This document shows, in pieces, positions 1 to 5,697 of a stretch of 6,212 nt of DNA. The stretch's first letter is position 1; each line of letters begins with the position of its first letter. Source of the stretch: Methanoregula sp. (lineage in GTDB: Archaea > Halobacteriota > Methanomicrobia > Methanomicrobiales > Methanospirillaceae); the NCBI GenBank assembly GCA_026394695.1, contig JAPKXT010000137.1, positions 1-6,212 of the forward strand. Reading direction: 5' to 3'. The position numbers and the translations under genes were made by a program. Under the pieces are notes generated by a model. The model searched no databases. It saw only the letters and a program-made list of their open reading frames with translations, and was not told where the DNA came from.

Positions 1-1
1 T

Positions 2-154
2 CCTGCACAGATGAAACTATCTGGGCATCAGAGCAATGAAAATTTTACAATTCTACAAGAATCTGCACCTTCACAAACAATCTCCTTTTTTATGCAATAT
101 ATTGAAAGCAGATCTCATAATATTCATGACAAAAAAATTGTTCATACAATCTGA
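2..154 (+). CDS. possible 3' end of an unidentified plus-strand gene (partial at left edge)
   Basis: Plus-strand frame 2 is open from the window edge to a TGA at 152-154, about 50 codons, with an internal ATG at 11. The product would be hydrophilic, beginning PAQMKLSGHQSNENF and ending DKKIVHTI. I do not recognise it. The 'LSGHQS' stretch faintly recalls the 'LGHSS' region near the C-terminus of tyrosine recombinases, but the expected downstream catalytic tyrosine is not in the right context, so I do not make that call. No ribosome binding site precedes the ATG at 11, so if the frame is real it is the tail of a gene that starts outside the window and converges on the minus-strand cluster. The stretch is AT-rich, unlike the minus-strand genes. 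An open frame of this length can arise by chance. Confidence 0.22.
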   Translation, partial: PAQMKLSGHQSNENFTILQESAPSQTISFFMQYIESRSHNIHDKKIVHTI

Positions 155-207
155 ATAAATAATGGGTATAGTGTCATTTTAACCACCAACTTTTATTGAA
201 GATACGA

Positions 208-303
208 CGGAAAAAGTGGAGAATTAGAGTACCCAAATAATTTTCAAAAAAAGGAATCCTTAGTGCTAAGTAAAGTGAATTCTGGGTTTATCCACTTTTT
301 TCG
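208..303. repeat. imperfect inverted repeat, 13-nt arms
   Basis: The left arm at 208-220 (CGGAAAAAGTGGA) and the right arm at 291-303 (reverse complement CGAAAAAAGTGGA) match at 12 of 13 positions, with 70 nt between them. Such a pair could be the ends of a very small degraded mobile element or the base of a long RNA stem. No target-site duplication is evident just outside the arms, and the A-run makes part of the match cheap. The repeat is seen directly; its role is unknown. Confidence 0.4.
246..270 (-). terminator. possible terminator downstream of cgi121
   Basis: Read on the minus strand, a 5-bp hairpin CTTAG-CA-CTAAG (270-259) is followed after six bases by seven T residues (252-246). 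Archaeal RNA polymerase terminates mainly at T-rich tracts, so this is a reasonable end for the hel308-cgi121 transcript. It lies about 205 nt beyond the cgi121 stop, and the hairpin loop is only two bases, so the hairpin itself is doubtful. Other T tracts on the same strand (for example near 127-133) could serve instead. Confidence 0.25.
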
Positions 304-474
304 GGTCTATCGCAATTTGGGGACGCCACAGCGGCGGGGACGAGCCAAAGGCGAAATTCCCAGGAGCGTTTGAATGAGTAGATACCATTCAATAAACAAA
401 TGATTTTTTAGTCGCTAGAATGGGACTATAGCCTAAATAATTATATGCTGGTACTGCTACCCTCTACGAGGCCT

Positions 475-1035
475 CTAACGGTTTACATAGAGGAGAGCTA
501 TACGCTCAAGGATAAGATCTTTAATCCGGTCCCGACCGACCACTTCAAGTTCCTCTTGGGTGATACCGAACAAACCGACCACTTCAAGTTCCTCTTGGGT
601 GATACCGAACAAAGATACGAGTCCGGCTTCCTTGTCTGGAGTCATGTCATCGCACGTTTCGTCAACAAATTGCATATGGTGTGAGAGATCCCTCCATACC
701 TTTTCATTCACCGGGTACGAACAGACAAACATCGTACTTTCACCCTCCTGAATTCCGAACGATGCAGCTTCCTGGCACTGGCGGGATCCAGCGGCGAATA
801 ATAATGCCTCCATCTCAAATGAGTTGGATATCGGTTTGCCAGAAAAGAAAGATCGCTGCGCATGTTGTATTGCGGCTTCTGCATGATCCCGCCCAGCCAA
901 TTTATCGGCATCGAAACAGACAATATGGATTGAATATAACCGTGCAATTCCCTGAATTATTCGAAGGAATGCATCACGATCCTCAATAGTCATCCTTGCC
1001 TTCCGGATCTCGTAGTTCTTTAATGGTGTTTCCAT
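475..1035 (-). CDS. cgi121: KEOPS complex subunit Cgi121
   Basis: This is the archaeal homologue of Cgi121/TPRKB. In KEOPS (Kae1-Bud32-Cgi121-Pcc1) it binds Bud32 and helps hold the tRNA substrate for N6-threonylcarbamoyladenosine (t6A) formation at A37 in the cytoplasm. The family signature is clear: IHIVCFDADKLAGRDHAE (residues 36-53), SGKPISNSFEMEALLFAAGS (65-84) and RQCQEAASFGI (85-95), followed by a C-terminal ERIALLYVNR helix. The start at 1035 is supported by a GGGTGA Shine-Dalgarno sequence four bases upstream that overlaps the hel308 stop, which implies translational coupling. The oddity is a perfect duplication of 13 residues, LFGITQEELEVVG, at 142-154 and 155-167, just before the C-terminal helix. 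Without it the protein would have 173 residues, nearer what I expect for the family. The frame is intact, so the gene may still work. Identity is confident. Confidence 0.9.
   Translation of the reverse strand: METPLKNYEIRKARMTIEDRDAFLRIIQGIARLYSIHIVCFDADKLAGRDHAEAAIQHAQRSFFSGKPISNSFEMEALLFAAGSRQCQEAASFGIQEGESTMFVCSYPVNEKVWRDLSHHMQFVDETCDDMTPDKEAGLVSLFGITQEELEVVGLFGITQEELEVVGRDRIKDLILERIALLYVNR
535..613. repeat. perfect 39-nt tandem duplication inside cgi121
   Basis: Bases 535-573 and 574-612 are identical, and the periodicity runs one base further. The unit is exactly 13 codons, so the reading frame is kept. On the coding strand each copy encodes LFGITQEELEVVG. The absence of any silent difference between copies means the duplication is very recent, or is an assembly artefact. 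Confidence 0.95.
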
Positions 1036-1039
1036 TCAT

Positions 1040-1045
1040 TCACCC
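1040..1045 (-). promoter_or_regulatory. Shine-Dalgarno site of cgi121, overlapping the hel308 stop
   Basis: On the minus strand GGGTGA is followed by four bases and the cgi121 ATG. The same six bases are the final Gly codon (GGG) and stop (TGA) of hel308. Ribosomes finishing hel308 would sit on the cgi121 start region, the usual arrangement for coupled translation. Confidence 0.65.
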
Positions 1046-3205
1046 GAAATGACTGAGTGTTGACTGACCTGAAGAGGAGTTTATACTCTCTTCATTCATA
1101 GAAAACACTTCCTTTTTTTTCTGGAGCTGATTAAATATCTGCTCGGCCACACCCAGCCCAAGTATCTTTGTTACTTCTTCAATTCCGCGGATCAGGATCT
1201 CGTCCGGAGTTGTCATCCTGTTGTTGAATAGTCTCCTCGCACGAACCCTGCCGATCCCGCGCAACCGGATAAGTGGCAGAAGCTCTCGCCGTGTACCGTT
1301 TTTCATGCAGGTTTCGTATTCCCGCACTTTCAGATGAAAAGCCGATGTAAACATTCGTGCAAGCTCTGCACTTGCGTGCAGGAGCCAGGTTACACTTTCC
1401 ACCATCCCATAAATATCCCCGGGTCCTACCGAGTACCGTTCGCAGATTTTTGTATCTGACAGCTCATCCGTCCAGTCAGAAAGGAGCATCGCAGTTTTTA
1501 AGGCACGGTAATATGCCTCGGCAGCTTCATCATCGTTTGGCAGCGCGAGCCAAAGTTCCTCTGAATGATTATCGATCATCCGGGATAATGCAGCAATATC
1601 AGTATTCCGTACATAAAGTTTGGGCATATCCGGAGTACTGCAAATTACCTGAAGAAGACCAAGATCGGTGTAAACATCCTTTTCGCGCAGTGTGCTGACA
1701 ATCATTGCAGCACTTCTTGGATCTATATAGAGTCTTGAAACAACGGTGCCAAACTCAGTTGAACCGAGATGTTCTCCGACTTCTACTACCATTTCTGAAG
1801 AAACGAGAAACGAGAGTGCAGCATCCACCGCTCGCTGTATGAGATGCCCCTGTCGGTGTTCGTGGACATAGAAGGTCCGGTCCATAAATGAGGAGAGCTC
1901 ATCATGATTTTTTACAAAACCGGATGCAATGAGAGACAAAATATGGGTATAAAGTGCGTTGGGTTCTGCGATTTTGGAGTGAACCTCCTCCGGGGGTGCC
2001 TCGATATACCAGTCAAACAGGTCCTCTACCTGCCCCTCATCCTTGGCAATGAGCACAGCCTCACCATAGGGATCGAGCCGTGGGCGACCGGCCCTTCCTG
2101 CCATCTGGTGATATTCGCTCACCGGGATCGGCTGCATCCCCTCTCCCGCTGCAAACCGATGGTAATCACGGATGATCACTCTCCGTGCGGGAAGGTTGAG
2201 TCCTGCAGCAAGGGTTGGTGTTGAAGATATGCATTTTATCAGACCTTTCCGAAACCCTTCTTCAACAACCGACCTTTCGGGACGGCTCAATCCGGCATGG
2301 TGAAAGGCGGCGCCTTTTGTTACACACGCAGCAAGTAATTTTCCCATATCAGTCTCTGTACTTTTCTGGATACGCCCGGCATATACAGCGAGTTCAGGAT
2401 CTTCGCTTTTTATTGCCGATGCAGCGCGTTTTGCGAATGCCTCCGCATTACGGCGTGATGACACAAAGACAAGACATTGCCCCCCTTCATTTATTGTATC
2501 AAGAGAGAGGTTGATATCATCATAATTCTTTGATACCGGTTTGACAGTGCGGGTCCCATCACGGAAATGGATGCAGTTATTGAAAAAAACCCCCTGCCGG
2601 AGGTCAACAGGGCGCCAGGTGCTCGTCACAAGTTCCGCATCGAGCCAGCTGGCAAGCTTATCAGGATTTCCAATAGTTGCAGAAAGTCCGATAATCTGCA
2701 TAGCAGGATTCCGGAACCGCATCTTGGCAATCACCATCTCAAGTGTCGGGCCACGTCCCTGCGAGTCAATCAGGTGGACTTCATCCACAACCAGGAGCGT
2801 AATATCTGGTATCCACGTAGCATTATTACGGAGGAGAGAATCCACCTTTTCACTGGTAGCGACAATGATGTCATTTCTTCCCAGCATATCATCACGACGG
2901 TCAAAATCACCGGTCGCAATACCAATCCGCACTCCTTTTTTGCCAAACTCCTCAAATTTCTCACTTGCAAGTGCTTTGAGGGGAACGATATACAGGCATT
3001 TCCCACCATGTGAAATGGTATAGTGCATAGCCATTTCGGCAATCAGGGTCTTTCCACTGGCTGTAGGAATGGCAACGAGCAGGTTTTTCCCGGCGAGCAT
3101 TCCTCTCTCCACACATTCGGCCTGAGGGGGGTAGAGCTCTGAAATACCTGCCTGGGCATACCGCTGCTTGAGATTTGTTGGGATTGCAACGTCCTGTATA
3201 AGCAT
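1040..3205 (-). CDS. hel308: ATP-dependent DNA helicase Hel308
   Basis: This Ski2-like superfamily 2 helicase (Hel308/Hjm) unwinds forked DNA 3'-5' and acts in fork repair and recombination control. Motifs in order: Q-motif region YPPQ (residues 25-28), Walker A PTASGKT (47-53), motif Ia PLKALASEKF (75-84), TSEK (117-120), DEVHLID (141-147), SATIGN (175-180), motif IV LVFVSSRR (245-252), HHAGL (302-306), motif V SSTPTLAAGLNLPARRV (327-343) and motif VI QMAGRAGRP (367-375). A winged-helix and ratchet region follows, then a helix-hairpin-helix-like end (about 645-692, LRGIGRVRARRLF). At 721 residues it is full length. Its tail (693-721) is polar and ends QSTLSHFG, close to a PCNA-interacting PIP box. 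An A8 run lies in the codons just before this tail. An in-frame TGA four codons upstream fixes the ATG at 3205, which has AAAAGGAT five bases ahead. It is coupled to cgi121 downstream, and its own promoter is likely in the 152-nt gap upstream. Confidence 0.95.
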   Translation of the reverse strand: MLIQDVAIPTNLKQRYAQAGISELYPPQAECVERGMLAGKNLLVAIPTASGKTLIAEMAMHYTISHGGKCLYIVPLKALASEKFEEFGKKGVRIGIATGDFDRRDDMLGRNDIIVATSEKVDSLLRNNATWIPDITLLVVDEVHLIDSQGRGPTLEMVIAKMRFRNPAMQIIGLSATIGNPDKLASWLDAELVTSTWRPVDLRQGVFFNNCIHFRDGTRTVKPVSKNYDDINLSLDTINEGGQCLVFVSSRRNAEAFAKRAASAIKSEDPELAVYAGRIQKSTETDMGKLLAACVTKGAAFHHAGLSRPERSVVEEGFRKGLIKCISSTPTLAAGLNLPARRVIIRDYHRFAAGEGMQPIPVSEYHQMAGRAGRPRLDPYGEAVLIAKDEGQVEDLFDWYIEAPPEEVHSKIAEPNALYTHILSLIASGFVKNHDELSSFMDRTFYVHEHRQGHLIQRAVDAALSFLVSSEMVVEVGEHLGSTEFGTVVSRLYIDPRSAAMIVSTLREKDVYTDLGLLQVICSTPDMPKLYVRNTDIAALSRMIDNHSEELWLALPNDDEAAEAYYRALKTAMLLSDWTDELSDTKICERYSVGPGDIYGMVESVTWLLHASAELARMFTSAFHLKVREYETCMKNGTRRELLPLIRLRGIGRVRARRLFNNRMTTPDEILIRGIEEVTKILGLGVAEQIFNQLQKKKEVFSMNEESINSSSGQSTLSHFG

Positions 3206-3210
3206 GGCAA

Positions 3211-3218
3211 ATCCTTTT
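3211..3218 (-). promoter_or_regulatory. ribosome binding site of hel308
   Basis: AAAAGGAT on the minus strand ends five bases before the ATG at 3205. A stronger-looking AAGGAGTGA lies about 15 nt further upstream but would serve a GTG at 3224 in another frame, which leads only to an 87-codon shadow frame. I therefore assign this nearer, weaker site to hel308. Confidence 0.45.
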
Positions 3219-3260
3219 ATTCACTCCTTAAAAGCCTAACAAAGCCGGGTGCAAATTGTG

Positions 3261-3270
3261 TTTATTAAAA
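3261..3270 (-). promoter_or_regulatory. possible TATA box for hel308
   Basis: On the minus strand TTTTAATAAA lies in the 152-nt KH-hel308 gap. Archaeal transcription starts about 25 bp downstream of the TATA centre, here near 3240, giving a leader of about 35 nt that contains the ribosome binding site. The box is only a partial match to the archaeal consensus and the surroundings are AT-rich, so this is tentative. Confidence 0.28.
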
Positions 3271-3333
3271 ACTTTAATCATAATTTCGATCTATTTCTCA
3301 GGGGAAATCCGGCGAATGCGTTTATTGGAACAG

Positions 3334-3353
3334 GGGAATGTGACGGTATTCCC
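3334..3353 (-). terminator. hairpin just after the KH-domain gene
   Basis: Four bases beyond the KH gene's TGA the minus strand has GGGAAT, an eight-base loop and ATTCCC. No T-run follows at once, so it is not a textbook intrinsic terminator. It may instead protect the mRNA 3' end or cause partial termination before hel308. Confidence 0.25.
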
Positions 3354-3357
3354 GGCA

Positions 3358-3903
3358 TCAGTAATAATAACTTATCATATCCTGTTTTGCCTCTCTCTTT
3401 TTCCTGTCCAGGAATGCAAAGACATTCTCATGGGGCACACCCTCAATCAACATATCGATGGCTGCTCGTGCTGTCTTGAGCTGCTCGGGATAACCGATCA
3501 AAGCAATGGTCTTTCCAAAGACTGATATCTCCACATCGGTCATGTCCTCAATCTGCTCGCGTGCACGCCCATCTTTTCCAATAATCCTTCCCCTGAGCCG
3601 GTCGAGCTGGCGTGGACCTTCCGCCATACTGGCTAGATCAATAACATCGAGGAGTAGATCTTCATCCTCAATCATTTCAAAAGCCCGTTCAGGTGAGAAT
3701 CCACGGTTGATGGCGTTAATAATCTCCACTGCCCTCAGGAGTGATACTGTATGCTCTTCAGAGCTTTCAACCTTCACAAGGCCTTCTTTACTATCGACGG
3801 TTATTGTAGTATGGGTCTTTACTTCAAGCTCTTTTTTTGTTGCACCGCCTTTTCCAATCAGCACGCCCACCCTGCTTCCGGCGATTTTAACTTCCTGCAT
3901 CAT
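3358..3903 (-). CDS. two-KH-domain RNA-binding protein, archaeal Dim2/Pno1 (aDim2p) family
   Basis: The protein is 181 residues from the ATG at 3903 and carries two KH domains. The first has the GxxG loop in VLIGKGGATKKELE (GKGG, residues 17-20), the second in RIIGKDGRAREQIE (GKDG, 109-112), joined by an acidic linker (MIEDEDLLLDVIDL). This is the layout of archaeal Dim2p and eukaryotic Pno1/Dim2, which bind the 3' end region of small-subunit rRNA during its maturation; archaeal Dim2p is also reported to contact aIF2-alpha. It follows rio1, as in many archaea, so the two likely act together in 30S biogenesis. A longer reading from GTG at 3915 is possible, but that codon lies inside the Shine-Dalgarno sequence GAGGTGAG, which is placed eight bases before ATG 3903, so I use the ATG. 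The frame is complete and ends in ISYYY. Confidence 0.9.
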   Translation of the reverse strand: MMQEVKIAGSRVGVLIGKGGATKKELEVKTHTTITVDSKEGLVKVESSEEHTVSLLRAVEIINAINRGFSPERAFEMIEDEDLLLDVIDLASMAEGPRQLDRLRGRIIGKDGRAREQIEDMTDVEISVFGKTIALIGYPEQLKTARAAIDMLIEGVPHENVFAFLDRKKREAKQDMISYYY

Positions 3904-3910
3904 TTTTACT

Positions 3911-3918
3911 CTCACCTC
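3911..3918 (-). promoter_or_regulatory. strong Shine-Dalgarno site that decides the KH gene start
   Basis: GAGGTGAG on the minus strand matches the archaeal anti-Shine-Dalgarno almost fully, and its GGTGA core ends eight bases before ATG 3903. The upstream GTG at 3915 is part of this site, so it cannot be the start served by it. Confidence 0.7.
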
Positions 3919-3957
3919 GAATATGCGATATAATTATACATTTCACAGCACTATTCT

Positions 3958-3972
3958 GGTATATATTATACC
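3958..3972 (-). promoter_or_regulatory. palindromic TATA-like element upstream of the KH gene
   Basis: The minus strand reads GGTATAATATATACC, a perfect 6-3-6 inverted repeat. A start site 25 bp downstream would fall near 3940, giving a leader of about 37 nt with the strong ribosome binding site in it. A second TATA-like palindrome, TATAATTATA, lies at 3929-3938, but a transcript from it would begin at or past the ribosome binding site. The first is therefore the better promoter candidate. The palindrome could also bind a dimeric regulator; nothing here proves that. Confidence 0.4.
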
Positions 3973-3986
3973 GTTGTTCGTAGTTA

Positions 3987-4763
3987 TCATGGTTCAGTTG
4001 TATCAAGCCCGGTTACTGCATTGAAAATTTCAACATCATTACGCACATCACAGCGGTTTTTAAAAAACCTGTTGATATTGCGGATATCCCGCATAAGAAA
4101 CTGGTAAGCACGGGGGTGATCACGGGTAACCGATTGACCCATATCAATGAGATAAGGTTTCTCACCGTATAATATATTGAACTCGCTCAGGTCCCCATGC
4201 ACGAGTTCAGCTTTGTTGTAGAGGAGATCAATATACTTCACGATGGTTGCATAGATCCCCGCCGGGTCATCAAAATCGGCATTTTTAAGCTGCGGGTAGG
4301 GAACTTCATCCTCCCCTAAATATGACATGATCAGAATATTCCGGTCCCATACGAATGGTTCGGGAACGGGAATACCCGCCTCCTGTGCCCGTGCAAGATT
4401 AGAGAACTCCTTTCTTGTCCAGGCAAAGACCAGCTCTTTTCTGGATTTTTTTACACGGGAAAATCTGCGATCTCCCGTGATGTAGGAGCTCATCGTCGTA
4501 AAATTTGCCGTGCGGATGCGGTAAATCTTGATGGCAACCCCCAGCCCATCACGTTCACCGTAAAACACGTTCGCTTCTTTGCCGGTGCTGATCGATCCGC
4601 CAATTACCGACAGCCACTTTTTATGGACAAGCTTATAGAGTGCAAGAAGCGTGACTTCGTCAAAAACATCTTCGGATACTTTGAACTGGTCAGCATCTTT
4701 GATGCGGACACCCATCTCTTCTAATTTCTTGTCGAATTGATCCAGTCGTTTCTCAAAACTCAC
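3987..4763 (-). CDS. rio1: RIO1-type serine protein kinase/ATPase
   Basis: RIO1 proteins are atypical kinases that act, probably as ATPases, in late 40S/30S subunit maturation. Motifs: the nucleotide loop STGKEANV (residues 59-66), the ATP lysine in VAIKIY (K79), the catalytic loop LVHGDLSEFNIL (187-198, with D191 and N196) and the metal-binding aspartate in LIDMGQS (D207). The flexible loop (about 84-108) and the SEFN signature favour RIO1 over RIO2, and the N-terminus lacks the RIO2 winged helix. The length of 258 residues is typical of the archaeal family. The start is GTG at 4763; GGTGG lies six bases ahead and the nearby ATG at 4776 is in another frame that stops at once. It lies 36 nt after tyrS and just before the KH gene, consistent with a ribosome-biogenesis pair. 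Confidence 0.95.
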   Translation of the reverse strand: MSFEKRLDQFDKKLEEMGVRIKDADQFKVSEDVFDEVTLLALYKLVHKKWLSVIGGSISTGKEANVFYGERDGLGVAIKIYRIRTANFTTMSSYITGDRRFSRVKKSRKELVFAWTRKEFSNLARAQEAGIPVPEPFVWDRNILIMSYLGEDEVPYPQLKNADFDDPAGIYATIVKYIDLLYNKAELVHGDLSEFNILYGEKPYLIDMGQSVTRDHPRAYQFLMRDIRNINRFFKNRCDVRNDVEIFNAVTGLDTTEP

Positions 4764-4769
4764 AGGGAG

Positions 4770-4774
4770 CCACC
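4770..4774 (-). promoter_or_regulatory. ribosome binding site supporting the GTG start of rio1
   Basis: GGTGG on the minus strand lies six bases before GTG 4763. The only ATG nearby, which overlaps this site, opens a frame that ends within a few codons, so GTG is the likely start. Confidence 0.45.
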
Positions 4775-4799
4775 ATTAATCACTAGGTAATTTTGCATC

Positions 4800-5697
4800 T
4801 TACCGTATATATTTCCGTACCGGCTCAAATATTTCAACAAGGGACTCACCACAGGCTTTCTTGAGGTCGAGCGGATGCACCTCACCCCTGTCATAGGATG
4901 CTTCAAGATCCGGATAGGTTGTAAATGTCCGGTCACCACCGAATTTTTCCGGCCTTTTAATGGTAATCTCTGGAAGACGGGGGAAGACATGGTGCTGGAA
5001 GATCTGGAGGATGGGGTTTTCGGCAATCTCCGGGGGACAAAACGCCTTCTGGCACTTTTTCCGAATATCATCTTCTGTATCAGCAATGGATATATAATTG
5101 CCCTGTGAAGACGACATCTTTTTTCCATCCAGCCCGTTAAGAATAGGCGTGTGGATACAGACCGGAGCTTTGTATCCAAAATTGATCAGGTGCTCACGGG
5201 CCAGCATATGGATCTTTCGCTGATCTATACCTCCGACTGCAGCATCAACACCGAGCATTGCGATATCGGCCATCTGCATGATTGGGTATATCATCTGTGA
5301 AACCGTTGGATGATCCATCTGCCTTCCTACTTCATCCATGCTCCGTGTTGCACGATTTAAGGTAATCTGCTGCGAGAGCTGGAGCACAAGCAGTTCATAT
5401 TCCCGGCTAAGCTGAAGATCGGACCCAAGCACATATGTTACATTTTTCAGGCCCAGCCCCTCAAAGCAACGCTTGTTATATTCTGCAAGCTCCCGCACTT
5501 TTTCCATCGTTCCTTTTCGGTTGAGGAAGGCGTGGAGATCGGCAAGCAGGACGATGACTTCGAAACCCGAGATGAATCTCACCACTGGGTTCATACCCTG
5601 CATAGACCTTTTTATATGGTTGGGTGAGAAGTGCGCGGAGATCGTCTTCGGTTACGACTTCCACAGTATTACGGGTTGCCTGCTCGTACGCGTCCAT
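4800..5697 (-). pseudogene. tyrS: tyrosyl-tRNA synthetase, reading frame broken by an apparent 44-nt deletion
   Basis: TyrRS charges tRNA-Tyr; this is the archaeal/eukaryotic-type class I enzyme. Residues 1-44 (ATG at 5697), including VYAGYEPSGEIHLG, run in one frame. The rest, from GFEVIVLLADLHAFLN at about 5567 to the TAA at 4800, runs in another. It includes QMADIAMLGVDAAVGG (tyrosine pocket), QRKIHMLARE and the KMSKS-type loop GKKMSSSQGN. The join is at 5565-5568. In relatives about 15 residues lie between HLG and GFEV (in Methanocaldococcus jannaschii, from memory, HLGHYLQIKK then MIDLQNAG). The family pattern fits a net loss of 44 nt: restoring it gives 314 codons, a normal length. The loss removes the last His of the HIGH-type ATP motif, so neither fragment should be active. 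No Shine-Dalgarno precedes the start. Because TyrRS is essential, either a second copy exists or the sequence is misassembled here. Confidence 0.85.

Larger units (their letters stand above)
155..474. other. intergenic region without a recognisable gene
   Basis: This 320-nt stretch lies between the possible plus-strand reading-frame end and the cgi121 stop. It is AT-rich except for a GC-rich patch at about 317-369. Seen in it: an inverted repeat (208-220 / 291-303); a small hairpin followed by a T7 run on the minus strand (246-270); and in the GC patch the direct repeat GGGGACG (319-325 and 336-342), a CGCC/GGCG hairpin (324-336) and a GCC/GGC hairpin (344-352), bracketed by GGGG (319-322) and CCC (359-361). 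A further 6+6 inverted repeat, TGAATG/CATTCA, lies at 371-391. Plus-strand frame 2 is open from 200 to 373, but codes for nothing I recognise. Confidence 0.5.

Noticed and set aside
1..154. tyrosine recombinase or integrase C-terminus
   Set aside because: Only a vague GHQS resemblance; the catalytic tyrosine context is absent and the sequence is too short to judge.
535..613. CRISPR-like or other repeat array
   Set aside because: There are only two directly abutting copies with no spacer, inside a coding frame.
445..684. 79-codon plus-strand frame with a repeated peptide
   Set aside because: The repeat is just the antisense reading of the cgi121 tandem duplication.
2541..3023. 148- and 160-codon plus-strand open frames opposite hel308
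   Set aside because: Both are shadows of conserved helicase motifs on the minus strand and overlap each other in different frames.
3506..4024. 172-codon plus-strand open frame opposite the KH gene
   Set aside because: It is antisense to a clearly conserved two-KH protein, is rich in Ser/Arg as expected from reverse reading of its codons, and has no family features.
4760..5179. 139-codon minus-strand frame overlapping tyrS
   Set aside because: It is a different frame from the conserved TyrRS C-terminal part and has an Arg/Ser-rich, low-information product.
5567..5603. ATG at 5603 as the true start of a shortened TyrRS
   Set aside because: The first codons from it (MQGMNPVVRFIS) are an out-of-frame reading of the conserved AGYEPSGEIHL coding DNA, so it is not a real start; the frame becomes TyrRS only after the junction.
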